Counted from the first letter of the stretch, positions 9,766 through 17,738 are shown. The stretch: 64,000 nt of DNA from an uncultured Clostridia bacterium (GCA_930990515.1 CAKNPS010000002.1:124001-188000); one strand, 5' to 3'. Made by a program: numbers and translations. Notes: generated from the sequence alone by a model not told the origin.

Positions 9766-9794
9766 TTGGAATTTTGTAAAAGGTGTGATATAAT
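9766..9794 (+). promoter_or_regulatory. Putative promoter of the Spo0A_C-like gene
   Basis: TTGGAA - 17 bp - TATAAT. Confidence 0.55.
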
Positions 9795-9805
9795 ATAAAA
9801 GTCAG

Positions 9806-10315
9806 TTGGAAATGCCGACCTTATTCATTTGGTTATTTCCCCAGAATTGGTTTATATATATATTTGCTTTGGCAATATGGGTGCCTTTCTTTTTCTGCGC
9901 GTATCAAATGAATTTAAAAGGAAAGAGTATGAAAGAAAATGAATTAAACAAAGTAAGAAAAATAATTAAGTACGCGCTGATAAAAATAGGTTTTCAAGTA
10001 AACCGTGTGGGATTTAAATATCTATGTTATGCCATTGAACTTGTCATCCAAGACCCCTCTCTTATACATAGATTATGTAAAGGCGTATATGCAAAAGTAG
10101 CTGAGGAATACAATGTTAAATATTTGTGTATAGAAAGAGACATACGACATTCAATAGAGGCAACGTATATAGACAGAAGTTTTTTGGAAGTTAACCAAAT
10201 GTTTAAGACAAACATTTTTACAATAGACAGTAAGCCAAAGACAGGAGAGTTAATACAGTTAATAGTGGAATATTATAACCTAGAATTGTATAAACAAGAG
10301 GGAGTGAAGTTTTAA
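9806..10315 (+). CDS. Free-standing Spo0A C-terminal (Spo0A_C) DNA-binding domain protein; translation may start at 9929 rather than TTG 9806
   Basis: IERDIRHSIEATYIDRSFLEVNQMF...SKPKTGELIQLIVEYYNLEL resembles Spo0A VERAIRHAIEVAW...AKPTNSEFIAMVADKLRLE; no receiver domain; AGGAAAG RBS before ATG 9929. Confidence 0.75.
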   Translation: MEMPTLFIWLFPQNWFIYIFALAIWVPFFFCAYQMNLKGKSMKENELNKVRKIIKYALIKIGFQVNRVGFKYLCYAIELVIQDPSLIHRLCKGVYAKVAEEYNVKYLCIERDIRHSIEATYIDRSFLEVNQMFKTNIFTIDSKPKTGELIQLIVEYYNLELYKQEGVKF

Positions 10316-10340
10316 AACAAAATCAAATATATTGGCACCC

Positions 10341-10366
10341 AAAGCACATTCGTGCTTTTTTATTTT
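10341..10366 (+). terminator. Rho-independent terminator
   Basis: AAAGCACATTCGTGCTTTTTTATTTT. Confidence 0.75.
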
Positions 10367-10454
10367 AATAAGGCAAAATAGTAAACTAGATAATTTTAAA
10401 TGAAGAATAATAGATAAAGTAAACGTCTATGGATTAATGCAAGCGAAATAAATA

Positions 10455-10482
10455 AAAAATCAGCATTGTCTGCTGATTTTTT
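10455..10482. terminator. Rho-independent terminator
   Basis: AAAAATCAGCATTGTCTGCTGATTTTTT. Confidence 0.8.
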
Positions 10483-10507
10483 GGTTAAATTTAAAAATAA
10501 AATTTTC

Positions 10508-11329
10508 TTAGATTTTCTTTTTAGTTATTGACAAAATTTTTTGAAAGGTTTCTTCTTCCGGGTCTTTCTTTTTCGTCTTTTTGTAGATATAATATGGGAG
10601 ATAGAACAGATATGGAACAAGAGCGTAAGCAATATACAAAACTATTATCCAAAGCCACTCTGGCATATGGTCAGAGATAATTGAGAATGGAAAACCACCG
10701 CGGAAGAACATATATGAGCAGTTATAAACAAAGTTAATTATATTTGCTGGTATAGAAACAATAAACAGAGGAATAAATGCCAAAATTGCGTCTTTTATAT
10801 TTTTATAGTTATAATATTTTGAAAAGAGCATTAAAAGAGCAACAAATACCATAATTCCGTGATAGAAAAGAGTGTGAAGTCCAGCAAAAGAAATTACTGA
10901 ATAATTGGAAAGAACATTGCTTGGATAAACAAAATTGACGAGTCCACCAATAAGGTTTAAAGTGCAGATGAAACTACAAGCGGACCTTCGCCATATGCTG
11001 AATTCCCCTCCCCATATTGCGAATGGCATAACATACATAAAAATACTACAAATATATAGAGGTAAAATTCCAGTGACTTCAAAACCATTTGGATTTGTGC
11101 AAGATTCCCAAGTGATTTTAACGCCTTCCATAACCACCATTAAAGCCCATAGCACAATGAACAAGATTTTCATGTTTTTCTTTTTCATTTTTCTTAAAAG
11201 AAAAGCAAGCAGTGGCACAGCAATTATTAAAACAACCATAACTGCGATATGCAAAGGCGAGAAAAGTCTACCCGGCAAATCTGCAGGCAAATATGCTTTG
11301 TTTGTAAAAAAGTAATCAAATAGGTTCAT
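10508..11329 (-). CDS. YwaF-like (TIGR02206-type) integral membrane protein
   Basis: Multi-TM protein with FSPLHIAVM, LPLYICSIFMYVMPFAI and LHTLFYHGIMV motifs. Confidence 0.65.
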   Translation of the reverse strand: MNLFDYFFTNKAYLPADLPGRLFSPLHIAVMVVLIIAVPLLAFLLRKMKKKNMKILFIVLWALMVVMEGVKITWESCTNPNGFEVTGILPLYICSIFMYVMPFAIWGGEFSIWRRSACSFICTLNLIGGLVNFVYPSNVLSNYSVISFAGLHTLFYHGIMVFVALLMLFSKYYNYKNIKDAILAFIPLFIVSIPANIINFVYNCSYMFFRGGFPFSIISDHMPEWLWIIVLYIAYALVPYLFYLPYYIYKKTKKKDPEEETFQKILSITKKKI

Positions 11330-12074
11330 GTTTTATTCTCCTTTTATCAACGACAAGTTTTATAATGCAATAAATTCCATAGGTTAAAAAGTAAAATGCT
11401 ACTGCTTGTGCCAGATAGACCAAGATTATGTATAATTCCTTTGAATAGTTGAAAATGGGTTCTAAGAAAGTTAAACCGAACGGCGAGCCCATAAACATTA
11501 AGTTTGTCCCTAAGAAATAGTTAATGATTATTGCGATAGCCGAGAAAATTGTAACAAACACGAAGTAATAAACGAAGTCGAGAAGTTTTAGTTTATACAG
11601 TTTTTTTATAAAGATTAAACTGCCGGCGTAGACCATAAGCCAATGGTAAAAAAGACTATGTAAGGAAGCGGGGTGCCAAAGCGGATACAGAAGAAGAGAG
11701 GTTGAAGGGTAAAAGATGTAACACAAAGCAGCCGGCAAGCCTCCTAAAGCCATGAAACAAAGGCCGGTGGTTTTCAAAGATTTATTTTTACAAAGAGACA
11801 GCCAAATCGCATAGATGAAAAGACTGCAGAAGTAAAGTGGAATCCAACCGTCACCGCCAGAACCTTTACAAAGTCGGAGGATGATTTTTATTGTTTCCAT
11901 GCTGGTCACTAGAATAGCTATTGTCCACATCATTATCTTGGTTTGTTTGTCGTTAAGCTTTCTAGAGAAATATATAGCCAAAATGACAGTAACAAAAAAG
12001 ACAGCAATAGCGAAAAAATGCCAAGGCGTAAAAATTCCACAAATTTGGTCTTCTGTAAAATTATCGTAAAACAA
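11316..12074 (-). CDS. YwaF-like (TIGR02206-type) integral membrane protein, tandem paralog
   Basis: FTPWHFFAIA, IPLYFCSLFIYAIWLSL, LHSLFYHWLMVYAG; overlaps start of the neighbouring paralog. Confidence 0.65.
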   Translation of the reverse strand: MFYDNFTEDQICGIFTPWHFFAIAVFFVTVILAIYFSRKLNDKQTKIMMWTIAILVTSMETIKIILRLCKGSGGDGWIPLYFCSLFIYAIWLSLCKNKSLKTTGLCFMALGGLPAALCYIFYPSTSLLLYPLWHPASLHSLFYHWLMVYAGSLIFIKKLYKLKLLDFVYYFVFVTIFSAIAIIINYFLGTNLMFMGSPFGLTFLEPIFNYSKELYIILVYLAQAVAFYFLTYGIYCIIKLVVDKRRIKHEPI

Positions 12075-12188
12075 CTTTTTCCCTCATAGTTAGTATTTTA
12101 AATAATAATAGCTCAATATGTCAACTATTTTGGCGAGCGAGTGAAAAAAAATATTGACAGAAAGCTAAATTAATGTTAACATATTTCT

Positions 12189-12722
12189 ATGTATAGTGAA
12201 AAAATTGTAAAGAATTTAAAAGAAATTTTTGCCTTAGGCTATGTTCCTATAAGAAAAAATGAAAGTTACATGTTTAAACTTTCGAATGGTTTGCCGGCAT
12301 ATTCGCTGGTAAACTGCATGGGACATGCCTTTTTTAATTTAACTAATCAAATTTTAAATGACTATCAATTTGATAAAGAATATCTATATTCTTGTCAAAA
12401 TTTTTATGATTCCTTTAAATCTTTAAATGGAATGGCTTTATCTATGTTCAATTTTGTGGAAATTACAGGACTTAAAGTAGAAAAGGCACAAAAAACAGCC
12501 AAAAGAGGAAATGGAGAATGGAATGTTGCGTTATACTTCAACACTGAAATTGAAGATTATCATTTTTTACTTCAAGAAAATGCTTTTTGTTGGTCTAGCA
12601 AAATAAGTATAAATAAAAGCGTAGAAAAATTTGTAACACCGCCAAAAGTTTATCGAGAACGATATGATTTATACGATATTTATACAATAAAAAATCCACA
12701 TTTCCACAATTTGTGTAAATAA
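12189..12722 (+). CDS. Conserved-looking protein of unknown function (possible papain-like Cys/His motif)
   Basis: 177-aa ORF directly behind TTGACA-17-TAACAT promoter; NCMGHAFFNLTN and DYHFLLQENAFCWSSK motifs. Confidence 0.6.
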   Translation: MYSEKIVKNLKEIFALGYVPIRKNESYMFKLSNGLPAYSLVNCMGHAFFNLTNQILNDYQFDKEYLYSCQNFYDSFKSLNGMALSMFNFVEITGLKVEKAQKTAKRGNGEWNVALYFNTEIEDYHFLLQENAFCWSSKISINKSVEKFVTPPKVYRERYDLYDIYTIKNPHFHNLCK

Positions 12723-12785
12723 AATCCTTTTAATATTAGCCTTTTAAATAATGATTGTGGTATCCTATCTATTAGGAGGCTTTTT

Positions 12786-13073
12786 ATGCTAGTTATCAAC
12801 ATTTTTTATAGAGGAAAGAATGGAAGTGCAAAAAAGTTTGCAGAAGAAATGGTTTCAAGTGGCATTGTAGATTTAGTTAGAAAAGAGGAAGGAAATTTAG
12901 GCTATTCATACTTTTTTCCAATGGAGGATGAAGAAACGGTGCTTTTAATTGACAAATGGAAGGATGAAGAGGCGCTAGATCGTCATCATAAAACGGATAT
13001 GATGAGACAAATTGCCGAACTGCGTGAAAAATATCATCTTAGTATGAGAGTGGAACAATATGTTTCAAAATAA
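12786..13073 (+). CDS. Antibiotic biosynthesis monooxygenase (ABM)/YgiN-like domain protein
   Basis: 95 aa, LGYSYFFPMEDEETVLLIDKWKDEEALDRHHKTDMM; RBS TAGGAGG. Confidence 0.8.
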   Translation: MLVINIFYRGKNGSAKKFAEEMVSSGIVDLVRKEEGNLGYSYFFPMEDEETVLLIDKWKDEEALDRHHKTDMMRQIAELREKYHLSMRVEQYVSK

Positions 13074-13074
13074 T

Positions 13075-13103
13075 AAAGTTGTCTTTTGGCAACTTTTTTT
13101 ATT
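13075..13103 (+). terminator. Rho-independent terminator
   Basis: AAGTTGTCTTTTGGCAACTTTTTTTATTTTTT. Confidence 0.75.
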
Positions 13104-13133
13104 TTTTAGTATAATGATAACGGAGGGTTTTGT

Positions 13134-13562
13134 ATGAGCAAAAATTGCGATAAAACAACTAATCCTTCAATATTAATTGATGTAAATGACACTGCAACTC
13201 ACAGCATTTGTTTTGAAAGATGTGAAAATAACAAAAACTATGTCATTGAACCACAAAACTTGTCAAGTGTTGGTCGTTTTTTAAGTTTATCTACAACTAT
13301 TAAAAATGTTTGTCCAAACAAACAGATTGCAATTGGTTTAAAACTTTATGAAACAACAAATGGAAGCAAAATAATTAAAGGTCATAAAATGTTTGCTGTC
13401 AAGCATTGTGAAAATTGTTGTGCCGATATAACACTTTCCAACATTCATTTTGTTTTGCCAGAAGAAATTGCCGAAACTGAAAATAAATCTAACATATGCA
13501 GTCGTAGAACTTTTGACATTGAAACAACATCACACTATATTGATTTAAATGAGATTAGTTGA
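13134..13562 (+). CDS. Cys-containing conserved hypothetical protein
   Basis: RBS GGAGGG; VCPNKQIAIGLKLYE...HKMFAVKHCENCCADITLSNIHFVLPEE pattern seen in Clostridia surface/hypothetical proteins. Confidence 0.65.
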   Translation: MSKNCDKTTNPSILIDVNDTATHSICFERCENNKNYVIEPQNLSSVGRFLSLSTTIKNVCPNKQIAIGLKLYETTNGSKIIKGHKMFAVKHCENCCADITLSNIHFVLPEEIAETENKSNICSRRTFDIETTSHYIDLNEIS

Positions 13563-13566
13563 AGAA

Positions 13567-13622
13567 ATTAACTGCTTTTTAGCAGTTAGTACATAAAAAC
13601 ACGAATGAGTGTTTTATTTTTT
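13567..13622 (+). terminator. Two consecutive hairpins, second with U tract
   Basis: AACTGCTTTTTAGCAGTT then AAAACACGAATGAGTGTTTTATTTTTTT. Confidence 0.7.
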
Positions 13623-13672
13623 TATTTGACAAAAACTATAAAAGGTTTTAAAATGATGCTTAGGAGAAAATT

Positions 13673-13924
13673 ATGATTCATTCAACAGCAGGCGGAACAA
13701 TGCGAGAATATCATCGTTATGACTATGCCAAAGTGGAAATTGATGGAACTATGCATTTTTATCTTTCGCCATTTAAAGAATTAAAAGAAGGCGACATTGT
13801 CACAGTTGAGTTTCAAAATGAAATTAGGGAAGGAAAAGTTTTACGAGTGGATAGGAATATTTTGGAACAAAACTTTCCAATTCCAGTAAAGCGACTTGGT
13901 AAAATAATTGAAATTGTAAGATGA
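13673..13924 (+). CDS. Small hypothetical protein (83 aa), beta-rich
   Basis: RBS AGGAG; coding-like composition. Confidence 0.55.
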   Translation: MIHSTAGGTMREYHRYDYAKVEIDGTMHFYLSPFKELKEGDIVTVEFQNEIREGKVLRVDRNILEQNFPIPVKRLGKIIEIVR

Positions 13925-13972
13925 TTTAAAAATTTGTTATGAGAAAAGATGTTTCTATGATATTATAATGTT

Positions 13973-15841
13973 ATGAAAAAGAAAATTGTCATAGTTTTAT
14001 CTTTTCTCTTTTTGATGACTATTGGTTTCACTTTTTTGCAGTGTGATAGTGTTTCGGCGCTTTCTATTTTAGACAGCAACATTGAATATATTTCTATCCA
14101 TAAAGATATTGATATAAGCGAAGAAAAGGTGTGCGAAATTGAAGAAACGATTGTTTTAAGATATAAACAAAGTGGCATAAATTTAGGAATTTCTCGTCAT
14201 ATTTCCAAGGTTAACACAGTGACAAGAGTTGTTGATGGAAAGGAATATCAAAACACAACTTTTGCGAATTTGCAACTTAATGGCGTGACGCTAGACGGTG
14301 AAGAAGAGTATGCATTTTTGGAAGATGACGGAGAATTTTACTATATAAACACTGGTGCTGACGGCGACTATAAAGAAGCAGGCGAACATACTTATGTGAT
14401 TTCTTACACATACAACTTAGGGCACGACTTTATTAATGCTTTTGATGATTTTACTTTCGATATTATGGACTACGACTATTTAACTAATGTTGAGTCATTT
14501 AGTGCGGAGATTACACTGCCGAAAGATTTTGACATTTCACAAATTTCTTTTAGGACAAACGAAATGCAACCTATATCAAATGAAGCAGTAAATTTAAATG
14601 TTGTAGGCAACACAATTTCTTGTTCTTTTGAAAACTTATCAGCACAAAATGGTTTGACTATTCAAGTAATTTTGCCTAATGGTTATTTTAACACATCATA
14701 CACTCCAAATGCCTTATATTTTGTGACATTTGGACTATGCTTTGTTGCTTTAGTGGCAATTATAATTTTATATATTATTAATCGCAAAAAAAATCTCGGA
14801 ATTGTGACAGTGGAATTTTATCCACCAAAGGACTTTTCGCCGATTGATGTGGCACGATACTATAGGGGAACAATTAAATCGAAAGATTTTGCATCTTTAA
14901 TTATATATTGGGCGAGTTTAGGGTATTTGAAAATCAAGTTTGAAAATGACAAAAACATTGTTCTTATCAAAACTAAGGATATGGGCGAAGAATATAAAAG
15001 CAACAAAATTTCAAAAGAAACAGAAATTGCATATTTTAATGAGATATTCAAAAATGGCGACACTGTTGCCTTGAAAGATAAAAAGTTAAAATCTAACAGT
15101 GCTTTACAAAAGATAGCAGGCGAACTTTACACTCCACTTAAGCAAGATAAGAGTCTAAAAATATGGCGGGCAATTGTTCAAATTTTGGCGGTTTTACCAC
15201 TTGCGTTTTTCATATTGTGGAAAGGGTTAATTTTTTCGGAATATTTTACTTCATTTTTCGTTTTACTTTTCCCGACAATCGCTATGCTTGTCTTTAATTA
15301 TATTCCAATGCCAATTGTTTTCAAATGTTTTTGGTGTGGAATTTTTGGTGGGGTGACATTGGCAATTTTAATTTTAACCGGTATTACAATCTACGACACT
15401 TTTGGACTTTTATATATTGCGGTCGTTGTTTTTATACTCGGCGGACTTTTTGGAAGATTTTTCCGAGCCTACACGAAAGAACAATTAGAAACGCGTGCTA
15501 AAATTATTGGTTTTAAAAATTTTTTAGTAACAGCAGAACTTGACAGATTAAAAATGGTTGTGGACGAAAACCCAGAATATTTCTATAGCATTTTGCCGTT
15601 TTGTTATGTTTTAAATATAACTAGGAAAATGGAAAAGAAGTTCAAGGCTTTGAATATGCCATATCCTGATTATTGCCCAGACGGCAATTATGCACACTTC
15701 TGCTTTATGATGTCACTTTCAGTTGCGAACATCTCTAGAACTCCTGCATCAAAAGGTTCAAGTGGTGGTGGAAGAAGTGGTGGCGGAAGAAGAGGTTCGT
15801 CTGGCGGTGGAGCAGGTGGCGGAGGTTCGCGTGGCAGGTAG
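13973..15841 (+). CDS. DUF2207 domain membrane protein with Gly-rich C-terminus
   Basis: N-terminal signal, DUF2207-like ectodomain (VCEIEETIVLRYKQSGINLGISRHI), TM segments, SSGGGRSGGGRRGSSGGGAGGGGSRGR tail. Confidence 0.85.
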   Translation: MKKKIVIVLSFLFLMTIGFTFLQCDSVSALSILDSNIEYISIHKDIDISEEKVCEIEETIVLRYKQSGINLGISRHISKVNTVTRVVDGKEYQNTTFANLQLNGVTLDGEEEYAFLEDDGEFYYINTGADGDYKEAGEHTYVISYTYNLGHDFINAFDDFTFDIMDYDYLTNVESFSAEITLPKDFDISQISFRTNEMQPISNEAVNLNVVGNTISCSFENLSAQNGLTIQVILPNGYFNTSYTPNALYFVTFGLCFVALVAIIILYIINRKKNLGIVTVEFYPPKDFSPIDVARYYRGTIKSKDFASLIIYWASLGYLKIKFENDKNIVLIKTKDMGEEYKSNKISKETEIAYFNEIFKNGDTVALKDKKLKSNSALQKIAGELYTPLKQDKSLKIWRAIVQILAVLPLAFFILWKGLIFSEYFTSFFVLLFPTIAMLVFNYIPMPIVFKCFWCGIFGGVTLAILILTGITIYDTFGLLYIAVVVFILGGLFGRFFRAYTKEQLETRAKIIGFKNFLVTAELDRLKMVVDENPEYFYSILPFCYVLNITRKMEKKFKALNMPYPDYCPDGNYAHFCFMMSLSVANISRTPASKGSSGGGRSGGGRRGSSGGGAGGGGSRGR

Positions 15842-16144
15842 CGTTGCTACTTTCTAGATTCTAGCAAATATTGGTTTTAGTTAAAGTTAATGAGAAAGGA
15901 ACAATTAATCAAAGAGTCCAGTTAACAACTGGTAGCGTTGCTACTTTCTAGATTCTAGCAAATATTGGTTTTAGTTAAAGTTAATGAGAAAGGAACAATT
16001 AATCAAAGAGTCCAGTTAACAACTGGTAGCGTTGCTACTTTCTAGATTCTAGCAAAGTTTGCTTTTTGTTAAAGTTAGAGAGAATAACATAAGTAATCAA
16101 CAAACCCCAGTCAACGATTGGTAGCCGTGCTACTTTCTAGATTT
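15837..16144 (+). repeat. Tandem repeat array, 94-bp unit, two identical copies + one diverged copy + partial fourth
   Basis: 15837-15930 and 15931-16024 are identical; 16025-16119 diverged; 16120-16144 partial (GGTAGC...GCTACTTTCTAGATT). Confidence 0.97.
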
Positions 16145-16203
16145 TGAAATTTTTAATTGTTGATGAAAATTATAAAAAGTTTATAAAAATTAATTAAATT
16201 TGC

Positions 16204-16234
16204 TTGACTTAAAGTTAACTTTAGGTTGTAGAAT
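16204..16234 (+). promoter_or_regulatory. MerR-family-type promoter/operator (19-bp spacer with dyad)
   Basis: TTGACT - 19 bp - TAGAAT with TTAAAGTTAACTTTA dyad between the hexamers. Confidence 0.75.
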
Positions 16235-16293
16235 ATTTTTGAAATCATCAAAATTGAGAATAATCATTTTGATTAAAAGGAGAAAAAATAAAG

Positions 16294-16428
16294 GTGATAT
16301 ACAATGTCTTAACCGACAAGATTATCAATAGGGCAAAAACGGGTATTTGTCCAATGGAAGCAACAGTTTTAAACATTGAAGACTTTGAAAAAGGATACCT
16401 TGCTTTAAGAGAAAAAACGGGAATTTAA
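16294..16428 (+). pseudogene. DUF1893-like C-terminal remnant
   Basis: Frame reads VIYNVLTDKIINRAKTGICPMEATVLNIEDFEKGYLALREKTGI*; the INRxxTGxCPMExxVL motif is typical of the DUF1893 C-terminus; N-terminal domain missing. Confidence 0.65.
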
Positions 16429-16429
16429 A

Positions 16430-16458
16430 AACAGCAATTTTGCTGTTTTTATTTTTTT
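16430..16458 (+). terminator. Rho-independent terminator
   Basis: AAACAGCAATTTTGCTGTTTTTATTTTTTT. Confidence 0.8.
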
Positions 16459-16510
16459 ATTTTGCTCAAAATATAGTTAAATAAAAATCAAAAAAATTGT
16501 CGAAATGGTA

Positions 16511-16539
16511 TTGATTTTTGTTTTAAGGTGTTGTATCAT
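16511..16539 (+). promoter_or_regulatory. Promoter of the PIN-domain module
   Basis: TTGATT - 17 bp - TATCAT, followed by AAGGAG RBS and ATG 16557. Confidence 0.6.
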
Positions 16540-16556
16540 ATAAGCAAGGAGAATTT

Positions 16557-16772
16557 ATGGAAAATATAGTTGAAAAATTCAATTATTTAATTAATGTTGA
16601 ATTAAAAGATTATACCAATAAGAAAAAAATTTCCTATTATGAAAAATTACAAAAAGAACTTGATGATGTTATGAATGACGAAAAGATAGACTTAGATTTG
16701 TTTGAAGATTTACTTAGAGTAAAGAAAAAAATTATGTCAAAATTATACAATTTGAAAAGCACTTTGGAGTAG
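16557..16772 (+). CDS. Small helical protein (71 aa), candidate antitoxin/partner
   Basis: RBS AAGGAG; 3 nt upstream of PIN-like gene. Confidence 0.6.
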   Translation: MENIVEKFNYLINVELKDYTNKKKISYYEKLQKELDDVMNDEKIDLDLFEDLLRVKKKIMSKLYNLKSTLE

Positions 16773-16775
16773 TAT

Positions 16776-17588
16776 ATGTCAAGGAAATTAGATAGGGGAT
16801 TCATAAAGCCATCAACAAGAAAAAGTAATTATCCATACAAACAAACTGGAAAAAAATTTGATAAAAAATTTGAAAAAAGAAAAGGGTTAATTTACATTGC
16901 GCTTGATTCGTGCATCGTTATTGATATGATGAAAATGCTAAGGAGTAACCGACCTTATAATACATATTCGCAATATTTTAAAGGTTTAAGAAAACTTTTA
17001 AACCATAGTGTTTTTGGAAAGGATCATAATTACAACAAAGACGGAGATATTGTTTTCTGTATTCTTCCACATGTGCTTCAAGAACTAACGGACAGCAATG
17101 GAGAAATTTATAGTTCTATGCAAGGCTTTGTTAAAGACAGAATGGTTATCTTAGAAATCGATAAAGAATATCAAGGTTCTTTTGAGAAAAAGGTTTCAAA
17201 AATTTCCAAAAAATATTGTGAACTAGGTTACTTTTTGGGAGAAGATAATTTGCCGACTACAGATTCATTAATTGTGGCAGAATCAGCAATTTTCAATTTA
17301 AATTTGCTTTCTCGAGACCACCATATCTGCTTAGATAAAAAGGATAGAAATCCTTATGAAAAAATTAAAAGAATTTTAGAAGTGAATAGGCGTGCGTTGT
17401 CTAATGATTTTGATGGAAAACAGGCTCAACCACTTCGTATTGATGCTTTTATGAGAGAATTTGATAAAGAAGCTATAATGCCAAAATTTAGGAACGCAGA
17501 CTACTTAAATGTGGGGGTTCAGGGAATTATTTATGCCATAAACCATAGAAAATTGGTGCTAGCCAAAGATTTAGGTTTAAATGAATAA
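16776..17588 (+). CDS. PIN-like domain protein (putative RNase)
   Basis: Acidic PIN-type positions in LDSCIVIDM, LQELTD, TTDSLIVAESAIF, LLSRDHH. Confidence 0.6.
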   Translation: MSRKLDRGFIKPSTRKSNYPYKQTGKKFDKKFEKRKGLIYIALDSCIVIDMMKMLRSNRPYNTYSQYFKGLRKLLNHSVFGKDHNYNKDGDIVFCILPHVLQELTDSNGEIYSSMQGFVKDRMVILEIDKEYQGSFEKKVSKISKKYCELGYFLGEDNLPTTDSLIVAESAIFNLNLLSRDHHICLDKKDRNPYEKIKRILEVNRRALSNDFDGKQAQPLRIDAFMREFDKEAIMPKFRNADYLNVGVQGIIYAINHRKLVLAKDLGLNE

Positions 17589-17648
17589 AAAGGACAACTT
17601 AAAAGTTATAAGTTAGGGCGATATTAAAGTTCATTAATTCTCATATTA

Positions 17649-17672
17649 GAAAGACACGTTGTGTCTTTTTAT
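17649..17672 (+). terminator. Rho-independent terminator
   Basis: AAAGACACGTTGTGTCTTTTTATT. Confidence 0.75.
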
Positions 17673-17700
17673 TGTTACAGAAAACCACGGGATTTCCGTG
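17666..17700 (+). mobile_element. Second IS200 left-end scar
   Basis: 28-nt exact match TTTTTATTGTTACAGAAAACCACGGGAT to 9501-9528, followed by a shortened hairpin CACGGGATTTCCGTG; no tnpA. Confidence 0.65.
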
Positions 17701-17707
17701 TTTTTAT

Positions 17708-17738
17708 TTATCCACAATTTCTACAAAAATGTGGATAA
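17708..17738. promoter_or_regulatory. Inverted pair of perfect DnaA-box consensus sequences
   Basis: TTATCCACA at 17708-17716 and TGTGGATAA at 17730-17738. Confidence 0.5.

Noticed and set aside
15837-16144. CRISPR array
   Set aside because: Units are directly tandem (94 bp) with no unique spacers and no cas genes; it is a simple tandem repeat with hairpins.
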